Positions 40,824 to 49,185 of a DNA stretch of 64,000 nt are shown here, in pieces. How positions within the stretch are numbered: position 1 is the first letter of the stretch; every line of letters starts with the position of its first letter. The notes beneath the pieces are model-generated. The model saw only the letters and a list, made by a program, of their open reading frames with translations, made no database searches and was not told the origin of the DNA. Source of the stretch: Deltaproteobacteria bacterium. GTDB taxonomy: Bacteria > Myxococcota_A > Polyangia > Polyangiales > JADJMO01. The translations under genes were made by a program, and so were the position numbers. Where the stretch lies: NCBI GenBank assembly GCA_016182965.1, contig JACPFM010000159.1, positions 1 through 64,000 of the forward strand, read 5' to 3'.

Positions 40824-41909
40824 ATGAAGCTCTCCGACGTGGTCGCCGTCCTCGAGCAGATCGCCCCCACGCAGTATGCCGAGCCATGGGACAACGTCGG
40901 GCTGCTCGTCGGTGACTCCGCGCAGGGCGTCGACGCCGTCCTCGTCGCGATCGACGCGACGAACGCGGTGATCGACGAGGCGGCGCGCGAGCGTTGCGGC
41001 CTCGTGGTCGCCTACCACCCGCCGATCTTCAAGGGTCTGCAGCGCTTCGTCGCCGGTCACCCCGCGTTCGAGGCGGCGCGGCGGGGCATCGCCGTCTGGT
41101 CGCCGCACACCGCGCTCGACGTCGCCGTCGGCGGCACCAACGACGTGCTGGCCGACGCGATCGGCATGACCGAGCGGCGCCCGCTGCGCGCGAGCGCGAC
41201 CAAGGACGCGCAGTACAAGCTGGTCACGTTCGTGCCGGAGAGCGCGCTCGACGCGGTGAGCCGCGCCGTGTTCGAGGCGGGGGCGGGGCGCATCGGGCAG
41301 TATTCGTCCTGCTCCTTCCGTTCGCCCGGCACCGGGACCTTCCTCGGGGAGGAGGGCACCAACCCCGCGGTGGGCGAGTCGGGCAAGCTCGAGGTCGCGC
41401 CGGAGGTGAAGCTCGAGACGCTGGTGCCGATCGCCCGCGTCGCCGCCGTGATCGCCGCGATGCGCGCCGCGCACCCGTACGAGGAGCCCGCGTTCGATCT
41501 CGTGCGGCTCGCCGTGCCGCCCGACGGGCCGGGCATCGGGCGGGTGGGGGCCGTCAGCGGCGACCGTCGCGCGATCGTCGAGGCGCTCAAACGAGCGGTC
41601 GGCGTCGACGTCGCGCTCGTCGCCGGACCGCTCGACGGTCCCGCGCGCCGCGCGGCGGTGTGCGCCGGCGCGGGCGACGAGCTGCTCGGCGACGCCATCG
41701 CCGAGCGCGCCGACCTCTACGTCACCGGCGAGCTCCGTCACCACGACGCGCTGCGCGCCTCCGCGCGCGGGGTGACGGTGGTCGCGCTGCGCCACTCGGT
41801 GAGCGAGCGCTGCACGTTGCCGCGGCTCGTCGAGCGCCTGTCCCGCGAGCTCGGAGGCGTGCGGGTGACGCAGAGCCGCGAGGACCGCGATCCGTTCTCG
41901 GTCGTGTGA
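40824..41909 (+). CDS. Nif3-like dinuclear metal-centre protein
   Basis: This 361-residue cytosolic protein carries the conserved metal ligands of the Nif3/YbgI (GTP cyclohydrolase I type 2 homologue) family: YHPPIFKG, WSPHTALDVAVGG, GELRHHDAL and LRHSVSERCTLP. An inserted domain of about 110 residues between the halves (YKLVTFVPE to AFDLVRL), containing HPYEEPAFD, is the PII-like insertion found in the longer members. The reaction is not established. The length is normal for the long form. Confidence 0.9.
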   Translation: MKLSDVVAVLEQIAPTQYAEPWDNVGLLVGDSAQGVDAVLVAIDATNAVIDEAARERCGLVVAYHPPIFKGLQRFVAGHPAFEAARRGIAVWSPHTALDVAVGGTNDVLADAIGMTERRPLRASATKDAQYKLVTFVPESALDAVSRAVFEAGAGRIGQYSSCSFRSPGTGTFLGEEGTNPAVGESGKLEVAPEVKLETLVPIARVAAVIAAMRAAHPYEEPAFDLVRLAVPPDGPGIGRVGAVSGDRRAIVEALKRAVGVDVALVAGPLDGPARRAAVCAGAGDELLGDAIAERADLYVTGELRHHDALRASARGVTVVALRHSVSERCTLPRLVERLSRELGGVRVTQSREDRDPFSVV

Positions 41910-41924
41910 CGCCCGGTGGCGTGA

Positions 41925-43121
41925 TCAGAGCGGCACGGTCGCGAGGAACGCGACGCCGAAGCCCTCGAGCGCGATGCGCTGCCCGGCGGCGGGCACGAAG
42001 GCCGACTGCCCTTGCCGCAGCGTGAGCGCGTCGCGGGCGTCGCGCGCGGCGAGCGCTCCCTCGGTGCAGAGCACGATGGTCGCCGCGTCGATCGTCGTCG
42101 TCCACGAGCCGCCGCGGAGCGTGGCGCGCGAGAGCGCGAACTCGCGCGCGGGCGTGGTCCATCGCTCGAGCACGCCGTCTCCGGCCGGCGAGGGGAGGAC
42201 CTTGTCGACCGGTCCGGCCCGGAAATCGAGCACGCGGAGCAGCTCGGGCACGTCGACGTGCTTGGGGGTGAGCCCGCCGCGCAGGACGTTGTCGGAGCTC
42301 GCCATGATCTCGACGCCCACCCCGTGCAGGTACGCGTGCAGGTTGCCGGCCGGCAGGTAGATGGCCTCTCCGGGCGCGAGCCGCACGAGGTTGAGCATCA
42401 GCGCGCCGATGACGCCCGCGTCGCCCGGGTGGATCGCACCGAGGCGCAGCGCCCAGCCGCACGCGTCGGCGAAGGGGCCGCCGCGGTCGCGGAGCCGCTC
42501 GCACGCGGCGAGGGTGGCGCCGACCGACGCCTCGCGCGCTTCGCGCGCCTCGCTAGCGAGGCCCATCACCCACGCGAACGCCGGACCGAGGCCGTCAGGT
42601 CCCCGATCGAGGCGCGCGCGCAGCGCGTCGAGCGTGCCGAGCGCCGAGAGGAGCTCCCGCAGCTCGTCGACCGCGCGGAACCCGCAGAGCGCGTCGAACG
42701 GACCGAGCGCGCAGATCAGCTCGGGCTTGTGGTTCCGATCCTTGTAGTTGCGGTGCGGCGCGTCGCGCGGGACGCCCTTCGTCTCCTCCGCGTCGAACCC
42801 GGCGCGCGCCTGTTCGAGCGTCGGGTGCGCCTGCAGCGACAGGGGCTCCTCGGCCGCGAGCACCTTGAGCAGGAACGGCAGCTCGCGACCGAGCGACCCG
42901 ACCACGCGCGCGCCGAGCTCGGCGTCGGGCGCGGCGGCGATGCGATCGGGCAGCGGCGCCCACGCGCCGGCGCGGAGCGCGCGCGACGGGCCGCCCGGAT
43001 GCGCGCCCATCCACAGCTCGGCCTCGGGCGTCGGGCTGGGCGTCGGCGCTCCACGCAGCGCGGCGAGCGCGGTCCGCGATCCCCACGCGTACGGTTGGAC
43101 GATGTTGTCGAGCAGGTCCAA
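41925..43121 (-). CDS. manA: Mannose-6-phosphate isomerase, class I
   Basis: This 398-residue zinc enzyme interconverts mannose-6-phosphate and fructose-6-phosphate for GDP-mannose and polysaccharide synthesis. Metal and substrate segments are clear: EPLSLQAHPTLEQA (Gln and His), DRNHKPELICAL (Glu), YLPAGNLHAYLHG (His), and the conserved Arg-containing RGGLTPKHVD. The length is typical. It is a single gene, convergent with the Nif3-like gene with a 15-base gap. Confidence 0.95.
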   Translation of the reverse strand: MDLLDNIVQPYAWGSRTALAALRGAPTPSPTPEAELWMGAHPGGPSRALRAGAWAPLPDRIAAAPDAELGARVVGSLGRELPFLLKVLAAEEPLSLQAHPTLEQARAGFDAEETKGVPRDAPHRNYKDRNHKPELICALGPFDALCGFRAVDELRELLSALGTLDALRARLDRGPDGLGPAFAWVMGLASEAREAREASVGATLAACERLRDRGGPFADACGWALRLGAIHPGDAGVIGALMLNLVRLAPGEAIYLPAGNLHAYLHGVGVEIMASSDNVLRGGLTPKHVDVPELLRVLDFRAGPVDKVLPSPAGDGVLERWTTPAREFALSRATLRGGSWTTTIDAATIVLCTEGALAARDARDALTLRQGQSAFVPAAGQRIALEGFGVAFLATVPL

Positions 43122-43219
43122 AGCGTCGCGACGCTACCACGGGCGCGGCGCCGCGCGCTCGCAGGACGCCCGACGTCGTGGCCGGTGCCCGCACCGGGCA
43201 TCGTCGGGCGGCGCCCCAG

Positions 43220-43756
43220 TCACGCTCCTCGACGCGGCGTCCCGAACAACGATCGGAGCGACACGCGCCGCAGCGCTCCTCCGTCGACCTTCGCCTGGAG
43301 CGCGGCGAGCTTCGTCTCGACGGGGCCGATCGGCCAGCACGCGGTCGCCGCGAGAGCCTCGATGGGCGGATCGCCCTCCTCGTTCAGCGCACAGATGTCG
43401 CGCCGCTCGCAGCCGTCGTCCTCCAGCCAGCGCAGCGGCAGCCCCTGCGTGCGGCAGACGTACGGGCGCGAGGCGTACACCCGACACGCGCCCTGCGCGT
43501 CGAGGAACGCGCAGGCCCCCGCCGGGTGCGGCGCCTGTTCGAGCACGTCCGGGTGATGCCGCACGATCGCGGCGGCCTCGACCTCGAAGACCGTGAGGTC
43601 GTCGACGCAGCAGCCGCTGCAGCCGCGCCGACAACGCAGCCGCGGCCCGTGACGCGCCGCGATCGACGCGGCGGCCTCGTCGATCGCCTCGTGCAGCCGA
43701 TCGACGGCGTCGCTCACCGGAGAAGCCACGCGATCGGGCTCGTCACGCGGGGTCAT
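43220..43756 (-). CDS. YkgJ-family cysteine-cluster protein
   Basis: This 178-residue soluble protein has the Zn/Fe-S-type cysteine arrangement CRRGCSGCC (residues about 43-51), CAFLDAQGACRVYASRPYVCR and DGCERRDICA. This is the YkgJ (UPF0153) pattern, thought to bind a metal cluster; the function is unknown. A second protein of this type is encoded at 45371-45802, on the other side of the PP2C and MsrA genes. Confidence 0.85.
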   Translation of the reverse strand: MTPRDEPDRVASPVSDAVDRLHEAIDEAAASIAARHGPRLRCRRGCSGCCVDDLTVFEVEAAAIVRHHPDVLEQAPHPAGACAFLDAQGACRVYASRPYVCRTQGLPLRWLEDDGCERRDICALNEEGDPPIEALAATACWPIGPVETKLAALQAKVDGGALRRVSLRSLFGTPRRGA

Positions 43757-43812
43757 CGGGCGCGCAACGTAGCGCGGGCGCGACGTTTGCGCTGCATGCT
43801 CATCCAGCGTCC

Positions 43813-44589
43813 ATGATCGACTCTCCTCTGCACGTCCACGTCACCGCGCGGACCGACGCCGGGCGCGTCCGCGAGCAGAACGAGGACTGCTTCCTCATCG
43901 TCGACCTCGACTCCGGGACGCGCGAGGCGGACGGCGCCGAGTGGTCGGTCGGCGACCGCGGCGTGCTGCTCGCGGTGTCGGACGGGATCGGCGGCGCCGC
44001 CGCCGGCGAGGTCGCGAGCGCGCTGTCGATCGAGGCGCTGTGGCACGAGATCGAGCAGGAGAGCGGCGAAGGAGACGTCGCCGACAAGCTCGAGCGGGTG
44101 GTCGTCCGCGCCAACCGTCGCGTCCGCGACGCCGCGCGCACGCCGGGCCGGCGCGGCATGGGCGCGACGCTCACCGCGGCGCTGCTCTGCGGGCGCGCCG
44201 TGCACCTCGCGCAGATCGGCGACTCGCGGGCCTACCTGCTGCGCGGCGGCCAGCTGCGGCAGGTGACGAGGGATCAGAGCTACGTCCAGAAGCTCGTCGA
44301 CGAAGGCGCGCTGACGCCGGAGGAGGCCGAGCGCTCACCGGACAGGAACGTGATCCTGCAGGCGATGGGGCAGGCCAACGACGTGCGCGTGGCGCTCGGC
44401 CACCTCACCGTGCGGCCGGGCGATCGCGTGCTGCTCTGCTCCGACGGGCTCACCAACGCGGTCAGCGACGAGGACATCGCGCGCATCGCGCAGCAGGCCG
44501 TCGAGGCGGCTTGCGCCGCGCTGATCGACGCCGCGAACGCGGCGGGCGGACCGGACAACATCACCGTGGTGCTCGCCGAAGTGGCGTGA
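43813..44589 (+). CDS. PP2C-type Ser/Thr protein phosphatase
   Basis: This 258-residue cytosolic phosphatase is the natural antagonist of the Hanks-type kinases encoded nearby. It has the metal-binding motifs RTDAGRVREQNEDCF, LLAVSDGIGGAAAGE (DGxGG) and GGPDNITVV, plus QIGDSRAYLLRGG and LLCSDGLTNAVSD. The length matches the Stp1/PstP catalytic core without a membrane anchor. It is divergent from the YkgJ-type gene (about 57 bases). Confidence 0.95.
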   Translation: MIDSPLHVHVTARTDAGRVREQNEDCFLIVDLDSGTREADGAEWSVGDRGVLLAVSDGIGGAAAGEVASALSIEALWHEIEQESGEGDVADKLERVVVRANRRVRDAARTPGRRGMGATLTAALLCGRAVHLAQIGDSRAYLLRGGQLRQVTRDQSYVQKLVDEGALTPEEAERSPDRNVILQAMGQANDVRVALGHLTVRPGDRVLLCSDGLTNAVSDEDIARIAQQAVEAACAALIDAANAAGGPDNITVVLAEVA

Positions 44590-45258
44590 TCACTCGGCGC
44601 GGAGGCCGACGGGGCACGTCACGCCCGTGCCGCCGAGGCCGCAGTAACCGTCGGGGTTCTTGCCGAGATACTGCTGGTGATAGCTCTCGGCGTAGAAGAA
44701 CGGCGCGCCGTCGGAGACGAGGCGGATCTCGGTCGTGATCTGGGCGCGGTGACCGGCCTCTCGCAGGGCGCGCGCGAACGCGTCGCGCGAGGCCTCGGCC
44801 GCGCGGCGCTGCTCGTCGTCCTGCGCGTAGATGGCGCTGCGGTACTGCGTGCCGGTGTCGTTGCCCTGCCGCATGCCCTGCGTGGGATCGTGGTTCTCCC
44901 AGAAGACCTTCAGCAGCTGCTCGTAGGTGATCTGCGCGGGATCGAAGACGACCCGCACCACCTCGGCGTGCCCCGTCCAGCCGGTGCAGACCTCTTCGTA
45001 CGTCGGGTTCGGCGTGTGGCCGCCGGCGTAGCCGACCGACGTCGAGAACACGCCGGGCAGCGGCCAGAACTTGCGCTCGGCGCCCCAGAAGCAACCCATG
45101 CCGAGGCAGGCGAGGGCGAGGCCGCGGGGGAACGGCGGCTCGAGCGGCGTGCCGAGGATGAAGTGCCGCGCCGGGACGCGCAGCGGCGTGGCGCGACCGG
45201 GCAGCGCCTGGTCGGCGCTCGGGACGGTGAGCTTCCGCGGATCGATCATCATCGCCAT
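44590..45258 (-). CDS. msrA: Peptide methionine sulfoxide reductase A
   Basis: This 222-residue enzyme reduces Met-S-sulfoxide. The catalytic Cys is in GMGCFWGAE; EVCTGWTGHAEVV, NDTGTQYRSAIY and ESYHQQYLGKNPDGYCGLGG are family segments, with the C-terminal Cys residues (GYCGLGGTGVTC) acting in resolution. Of three clustered ATG codons (45258, 45252, 45249) the first is used. The stop is adjacent to the stop of the convergent PP2C gene. Confidence 0.95.
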   Translation of the reverse strand: MAMMIDPRKLTVPSADQALPGRATPLRVPARHFILGTPLEPPFPRGLALACLGMGCFWGAERKFWPLPGVFSTSVGYAGGHTPNPTYEEVCTGWTGHAEVVRVVFDPAQITYEQLLKVFWENHDPTQGMRQGNDTGTQYRSAIYAQDDEQRRAAEASRDAFARALREAGHRAQITTEIRLVSDGAPFFYAESYHQQYLGKNPDGYCGLGGTGVTCPVGLRAE

Positions 45259-45370
45259 CAGCCCCGTTCGATGCGCGACCGTCGCGCTCGGGTTCACCGC
45301 CGCCGACCGGCCTCGCGCGCTCGGTCCGCGCGAGGGTTGACCGCGGGCTCCGCGCAGGCGACGAGACGCC

Positions 45371-45802
45371 GTGCCCCGCGCTCCCCTCGCGCCGCTCGAT
45401 GGTCTGCCGGATCCGAACGGCGCGGACTGCGTGGCGTGCGGCCGCTGCTGTCACCACGGCCCGAGCACCGTACAGCTGCTCGAGGAGGACGAGACGCGGC
45501 TCGGCGAGGAGCGGCTCGTGCGGCTGACGGTGCTGATGGATCGGCCGCCGTTCTTCCGCTTCCTGCGCAACGACGGCGCGCGCTGCGTCGGGCTCGAGGG
45601 CTCGACCGAAGGCCACCATCCGTGCGCCATCTACGAGGTGCGCCCGGAGGGCTGCCGCATCGTGGAGCCCGGCTCACCGTGCTGTCTCGAGGCGCGCCGA
45701 CTCGGCCACCTCGGCAGCAGCGTCGAGTTCCGCGTGGATGCGGCCGCGCGCGTGGGCGCGGGCGACCCGGCTCAGGGCAGCGCCTCGACGACCACCCGAT
45801 AG
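45371..45802 (+). CDS. YkgJ-like cysteine-cluster protein
   Basis: This 143-residue soluble protein has CVACGRCCHHGPSTV near the N-terminus (about residues 20-34) and later Cys at ARCVGLEG, HPCAIYEVRPEGCR and SPCCLE. The spacing resembles YkgJ/zinc-iron-chelating domain proteins. It is the second such protein within 2.2 kb. Its 3' end overlaps the end of the convergent RluA-family gene by 31 bases. Confidence 0.8.
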   Translation: MPRAPLAPLDGLPDPNGADCVACGRCCHHGPSTVQLLEEDETRLGEERLVRLTVLMDRPPFFRFLRNDGARCVGLEGSTEGHHPCAIYEVRPEGCRIVEPGSPCCLEARRLGHLGSSVEFRVDAAARVGAGDPAQGSASTTTR

Positions 45803-46425
45803 CTCGTCGGCGGCGCGGCCTCGAACGTGCGCTCGCCGCCGTCGGGGTGGGGGATGCGCACCCGCATCGCGTGCAGCATGAGGCGCGGCCACTTCGCCTG
45901 CTCGCGCGGGTCGCCGTACCGCGGGTCGCCGATCAGCGGGTGCCCGATGGCGTAGAAGTGCACCCGCAGCTGGTGGCGACGGCCGGTGATCGGGTGCGCC
46001 TCGACCTCGGTGTGCGCCGCGCGCCTCCGCAGCACGCGGAACTCCGTACGCGAGGGCTTCCCCCGCCGCTCGTCGACGCCCATCCGGCCGGACCCGAACT
46101 GCGCGATCGGGCGCTCGATGACGCCGCCGTCCTCCGCGATCACGCCGTCGGCCACCGCCGCGTAGGTCTTGTGCACGCGCCGGTCCTCGAACGCCATCGA
46201 CAGCATGCGGTGGGCCTCGGCATCGCGCGCGAACACCAGCAGGCCGGAGACCTCCTTGTCGAGGCGGTGCACCACGAACAGCCGCTCGCACCGCGCCCCC
46301 TCGAGGACTCGCTGCACGCTGGGGAGCGTCACGTCGCGCTCGGGGATCGACGACAGCCCCTCTGGCTTGTCGACGACGACGATCCGAGCGTCTTCGTGCA
46401 CGACCGGGATCGTGTTCGGAGACAT
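45772..46425 (-). CDS. RluA-family pseudouridine synthase
   Basis: This 217-residue enzyme isomerises uridine in rRNA or tRNA. The catalytic Asp lies in VVHRLDKEVSGLL, with KPEGLSSIP and ITGRRHQLRVHFYAIGHPLIGD (shown in part) as further family motifs. There is no S4 domain, so it is the short RluA/TruC-like form. It is divergent from the SpoU gene with 49 bases between starts. Confidence 0.9.
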   Translation of the reverse strand: MSPNTIPVVHEDARIVVVDKPEGLSSIPERDVTLPSVQRVLEGARCERLFVVHRLDKEVSGLLVFARDAEAHRMLSMAFEDRRVHKTYAAVADGVIAEDGGVIERPIAQFGSGRMGVDERRGKPSRTEFRVLRRRAAHTEVEAHPITGRRHQLRVHFYAIGHPLIGDPRYGDPREQAKWPRLMLHAMRVRIPHPDGGERTFEAAPPTSYRVVVEALP

Positions 46426-46474
46426 CGCTGCAACTGTAGACGCGCGAGGGCCACCAGGCGATGCGCCGCCGTCG

Positions 46475-47227
46475 ATGGAGTCGAAGAAATCGTCGCGCGG
46501 GCGCCCGTCCGAGACCATCTACGGCCTGCGCGCCGGCCTCGCGGTGCTGGCGCGGCGGCCCGACGATCTGCAGTCGATCGCGTATTCGCGCGAGGTTCGG
46601 CGAGAGCTCCAGGAGCTGCTGCGCTTCGCGGCCAGCCGCCGGGTCCCCACGCGCGAAGCGACCGACGACGAGCTCGCGCGCCTCGCGCAATCGAGCCACC
46701 ACGAGGGGCTGTGCCTGCTCACGGCCGCGCGTCGCTGGGCCTCTCCGCAGGAGCTCGCCGATCTGCTCCTGCAGCGGCGCGGCACCGCGATCGCCCTCGA
46801 TCGGGTGCGCAATCCGTACAACATCGGCGCGATCCTGCGCACCGCCGCGTTCTTCGGCGTCGACGCCGCGCTGCTCGGCGCGCCGGCGCCGCACCCCGCG
46901 CTCCCGCCCGACGCCGTGCGCGTCGCCGAGGGGGGCGCCGAGGGGCTGCTCTTGTCGCGGACGACCGATCTCGCCGACACGCTCGGGCGCCTGCGCGAAA
47001 GGGGCGTGACGGTCGTCGGCACCGCGGTGGCCGACGCGCACGACGCGTCGACCCACGTGTTCGCGCGCCCTGCCGTGCTGGTCGTCGGTCACGAGCGCGA
47101 GGGCATGTCCGATCGCGTCGCCGCGCAGTGCGACGCGCGGGTGACGATCCGCGGCCGCGGCGCGGTCGAGTCGCTCAACGTGGCGGTCGCCACCGGCGTG
47201 CTCGTGGCGCAGCTCACCCGGACGTAG
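46475..47227 (+). CDS. SpoU-family RNA 2'-O-methyltransferase
   Basis: This 250-residue knotted methyltransferase acts on rRNA or tRNA. It has an N-terminal substrate-binding domain (YGLRAGLAVLARRPDDLQSI) and then the three SpoU motifs NPYNIGAILRTAAFFG, VLVVGHEREGMSDR and SLNVAVATGVLVAQL. The length is in the TrmH/RlmB range. Its stop is directly followed by the 47228 heptamer array. It shares a short divergent promoter with the pseudouridine synthase; both are RNA-modifying. Confidence 0.95.
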   Translation: MESKKSSRGRPSETIYGLRAGLAVLARRPDDLQSIAYSREVRRELQELLRFAASRRVPTREATDDELARLAQSSHHEGLCLLTAARRWASPQELADLLLQRRGTAIALDRVRNPYNIGAILRTAAFFGVDAALLGAPAPHPALPPDAVRVAEGGAEGLLLSRTTDLADTLGRLRERGVTVVGTAVADAHDASTHVFARPAVLVVGHEREGMSDRVAAQCDARVTIRGRGAVESLNVAVATGVLVAQLTRT

Positions 47228-47304
47228 TCGTCAGTCAGTCGTCAGTCGTCAGTCGTCAGTCGTCAGTCGTCAGTCGTCAGTCGTCAGTCGTCAGTCGTCA
47301 GTCG
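47228..47304. repeat. CAGTCGT heptamer array, about eleven copies
   Basis: Starting right after the SpoU stop codon, an almost perfect tandem of CAGTCGT runs to about 47304 (one truncated unit CAGT at the beginning, the last units degenerate). This is the longest of the three loci with this heptamer. The remaining 47305-47426 shows no gene and leads into the rhodanese lipoprotein. Confidence 0.9.
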
Positions 47305-47426
47305 ACGGTCGTCAGGCGATGGGGCGATCGGCGTGGGAGCCAGCGAGAGATGCGGAGGATTCGCGCGCGAAACACAGGCGACGGACGACTCGACTTCGTG
47401 GGCAAATGTGCTTAGGTGCAGGCGTC

Positions 47427-47795
47427 ATGAAGATCCTCGCCTCGGTCGCGGTCGTGCTGTCTCTCGTCGTCTCTGCCGTCGGTTGCGAGCACAGCGGAGG
47501 CGACGCGTCCGCGCAGCCCGCGAACGCCGCCGCGCCGAAGCTAAACCACCGAGTGGTCGTCGCCCAGGGCGGTTCGCTCGTCGACGTGCGCACGCCCGAG
47601 GAGTTCCAGGCCGGCCACGTCTCGGGCGCGAGGAACATCCCCGTCGACGAGGTGTCCGCCCGGCTCGCCGAGATCCCGAAGGGCAAGCCGGTCGTCGTGT
47701 ACTGCCTCTCCGGCGCGCGCAGCGCCGCGGCGGCGCGCATGCTGAAGTCGTCGGGCTACGATGTCATCGACGTCGGCCCGATGCGCAACTGGTGA
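47427..47795 (+). CDS. Rhodanese-domain lipoprotein
   Basis: This 122-residue exported protein has a signal peptide ending SAVGC (Cys20), a short linker and one rhodanese domain. The active Cys is in VVYCLSGARSAAAARML (CxxGxR), preceded by SLVDVRTPEEFQAGHVSGARNIP. An exported single-domain rhodanese probably handles sulfur or redox chemistry in the periplasm. The sequence before the start (AGGTGCAGGCGTC) holds a weak ribosome site. Confidence 0.85.
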   Translation: MKILASVAVVLSLVVSAVGCEHSGGDASAQPANAAAPKLNHRVVVAQGGSLVDVRTPEEFQAGHVSGARNIPVDEVSARLAEIPKGKPVVVYCLSGARSAAAARMLKSSGYDVIDVGPMRNW

Positions 47796-47798
47796 GGC

Positions 47799-48674
47799 TC
47801 AGCCGAACTGCACCGAGCGCTTGGTGAACGAGCCGAACGCCATCCCGGTGATCGGGAACGTCGCCGCCTCGGAGCGATCGGCCGAGGCGCCGAGGGCGAC
47901 GAGCACGGGCACGAAGTGCTCGTGCGTCGGCAGGGCCATGCGCACGCCCGGCGCCTTCTCGCGATAGGCGATCGCCGCGTCGACGTCGCGGCGGCCGAGC
48001 GTCTCGGCCGCCCACGCGTCGAACTCCGACGCCCACGACGGCGGCGCGGCGCCGGGCCGGAAGTCGATGGCGTGCATGTTGTGGGTGAGGAAGCCGCTGC
48101 CCATGATCAACACGCCCTCGCGGCGAAGCGGCGCGAGCGCGCGGCCGAGGGCGACGAGCTCCTTCGGATCCATCGTGGGGATGGACACCTGCAGCACGGG
48201 CACGTCGGCCTTCGGGTACATCGCCACGAGCGGCACGTAGGCGCCGTGATCGAGGCCGCGCGCCGGATCGTCGGCGACGGGGCGCGAGGGCGAGAGCAGC
48301 GCACGCACGCGCGCCGCGAGCTCGGGCGCGCCGGGCGCCGGGTACTTCGTCTGGTAGTAGCGCTGCGGGAAGCCGTAGAAGTCGTAGACCAACGGCACCG
48401 TCGCGGTGGCGCCGAGGGTGAAGGGCCGCTCCGTCCAGTGCGCGGAGACCATCAGGATGGCGCGTGGCCTCGGCATGCCGTCGGCCCAGCGACGCAGCTC
48501 GCTCATCCACGCGTCGTCGTCGAGGAGCGGCGGCGCGCCGTGCGCGAGGAACACTGCGGGCAGGGTCGGGGAGGTCGAGGTCGGCTCGGACATGGCTTTG
48601 GGATCGCGACGGCCGCAGGCCGCGAGGAGCGGCGCCGCGGCGAGGAGGGAGAGGACTCGTCGTCGGTCGTGCAT
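47799..48674 (-). CDS. Exported LigB/DODA-type dioxygenase family protein
   Basis: This 291-residue protein has the fold pattern of class III extradiol dioxygenases of the 4,5-DOPA-dioxygenase group: FLAHGAPPLL (first His), LMVSAHWTERPF (second His), LDHGAYVPLVAMYP and PTHEHFVPVLVALG. The N-terminus is unusual: MHDRRRVLSLLAAAPLLAAC is an RR-containing signal with a clear lipobox LAAC, predicting export and lipidation, whereas these enzymes are normally cytosolic. The start at 48674 is chosen for this signal. The substrate is unknown. Confidence 0.85.
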   Translation of the reverse strand: MHDRRRVLSLLAAAPLLAACGRRDPKAMSEPTSTSPTLPAVFLAHGAPPLLDDDAWMSELRRWADGMPRPRAILMVSAHWTERPFTLGATATVPLVYDFYGFPQRYYQTKYPAPGAPELAARVRALLSPSRPVADDPARGLDHGAYVPLVAMYPKADVPVLQVSIPTMDPKELVALGRALAPLRREGVLIMGSGFLTHNMHAIDFRPGAAPPSWASEFDAWAAETLGRRDVDAAIAYREKAPGVRMALPTHEHFVPVLVALGASADRSEAATFPITGMAFGSFTKRSVQFG

Positions 48675-48774
48675 CGCCGCCCGCAATGGATGCGGCGGCG
48701 TGCACCGCGGTGACACGCGGGCTCGGCCGGGCGAGACGCTGGCCGCCGCCGGGTCCGGGCGCTATCAAGCCGGC

Positions 48775-49185
48775 ATGGAGCCGAAGAAGGTGCTGTTCGC
48801 GTGCGTCCACAACGCGGGCCGTTCGCAGATGGCCGCCGCCTGGTTCGGCGCGCTCGCCGACGCGTCGCGCGCGCGCGCGGTGTCGGCGGGCACGCAGCCG
48901 GGCGCGCGCGTGCACCCGGAGGTGGTGGCCGCGATGCGCGAGGTCGGCATCGATCTCGAGCACGTCACGCCGCAGCCGCTGACCGACGAGCTGTCGGCCG
49001 GCGCCACGATCCTCGTGACGATGGGGTGCGGCGAGGCGTGTCCGTGGGTCGCCGGGGCGCAGGTCCTCGACTGGCCGCTCGAGGACCCGAAGGGGCAGCC
49101 GCTCGAGAAGGTGCGCGCGATCCGCGACGAGGTGCGCGCCCGGGTCGCCGCGTTGGTCGAGGCCGAGGGCTGGTCGCGTCGATGA
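48775..49185 (+). CDS. LMW-phosphatase-like arsenate reductase
   Basis: This 136-residue protein of the low-molecular-weight tyrosine phosphatase fold has the catalytic loop CVHNAGRS (Cys10, Arg16). VTMGCGEACPW and DWPLEDPKGQPLEKVRAIRDEV are features of the ArsC branch that uses this fold to reduce arsenate. The second Cys pair in GCGEAC is the likely redox relay. Its TGA overlaps the ATG of the cysteine synthase-like gene (ATGA), so they are coupled; a thiol-based reductase beside a cysteine-making enzyme is plausible. Confidence 0.8.
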   Translation: MEPKKVLFACVHNAGRSQMAAAWFGALADASRARAVSAGTQPGARVHPEVVAAMREVGIDLEHVTPQPLTDELSAGATILVTMGCGEACPWVAGAQVLDWPLEDPKGQPLEKVRAIRDEVRARVAALVEAEGWSRR

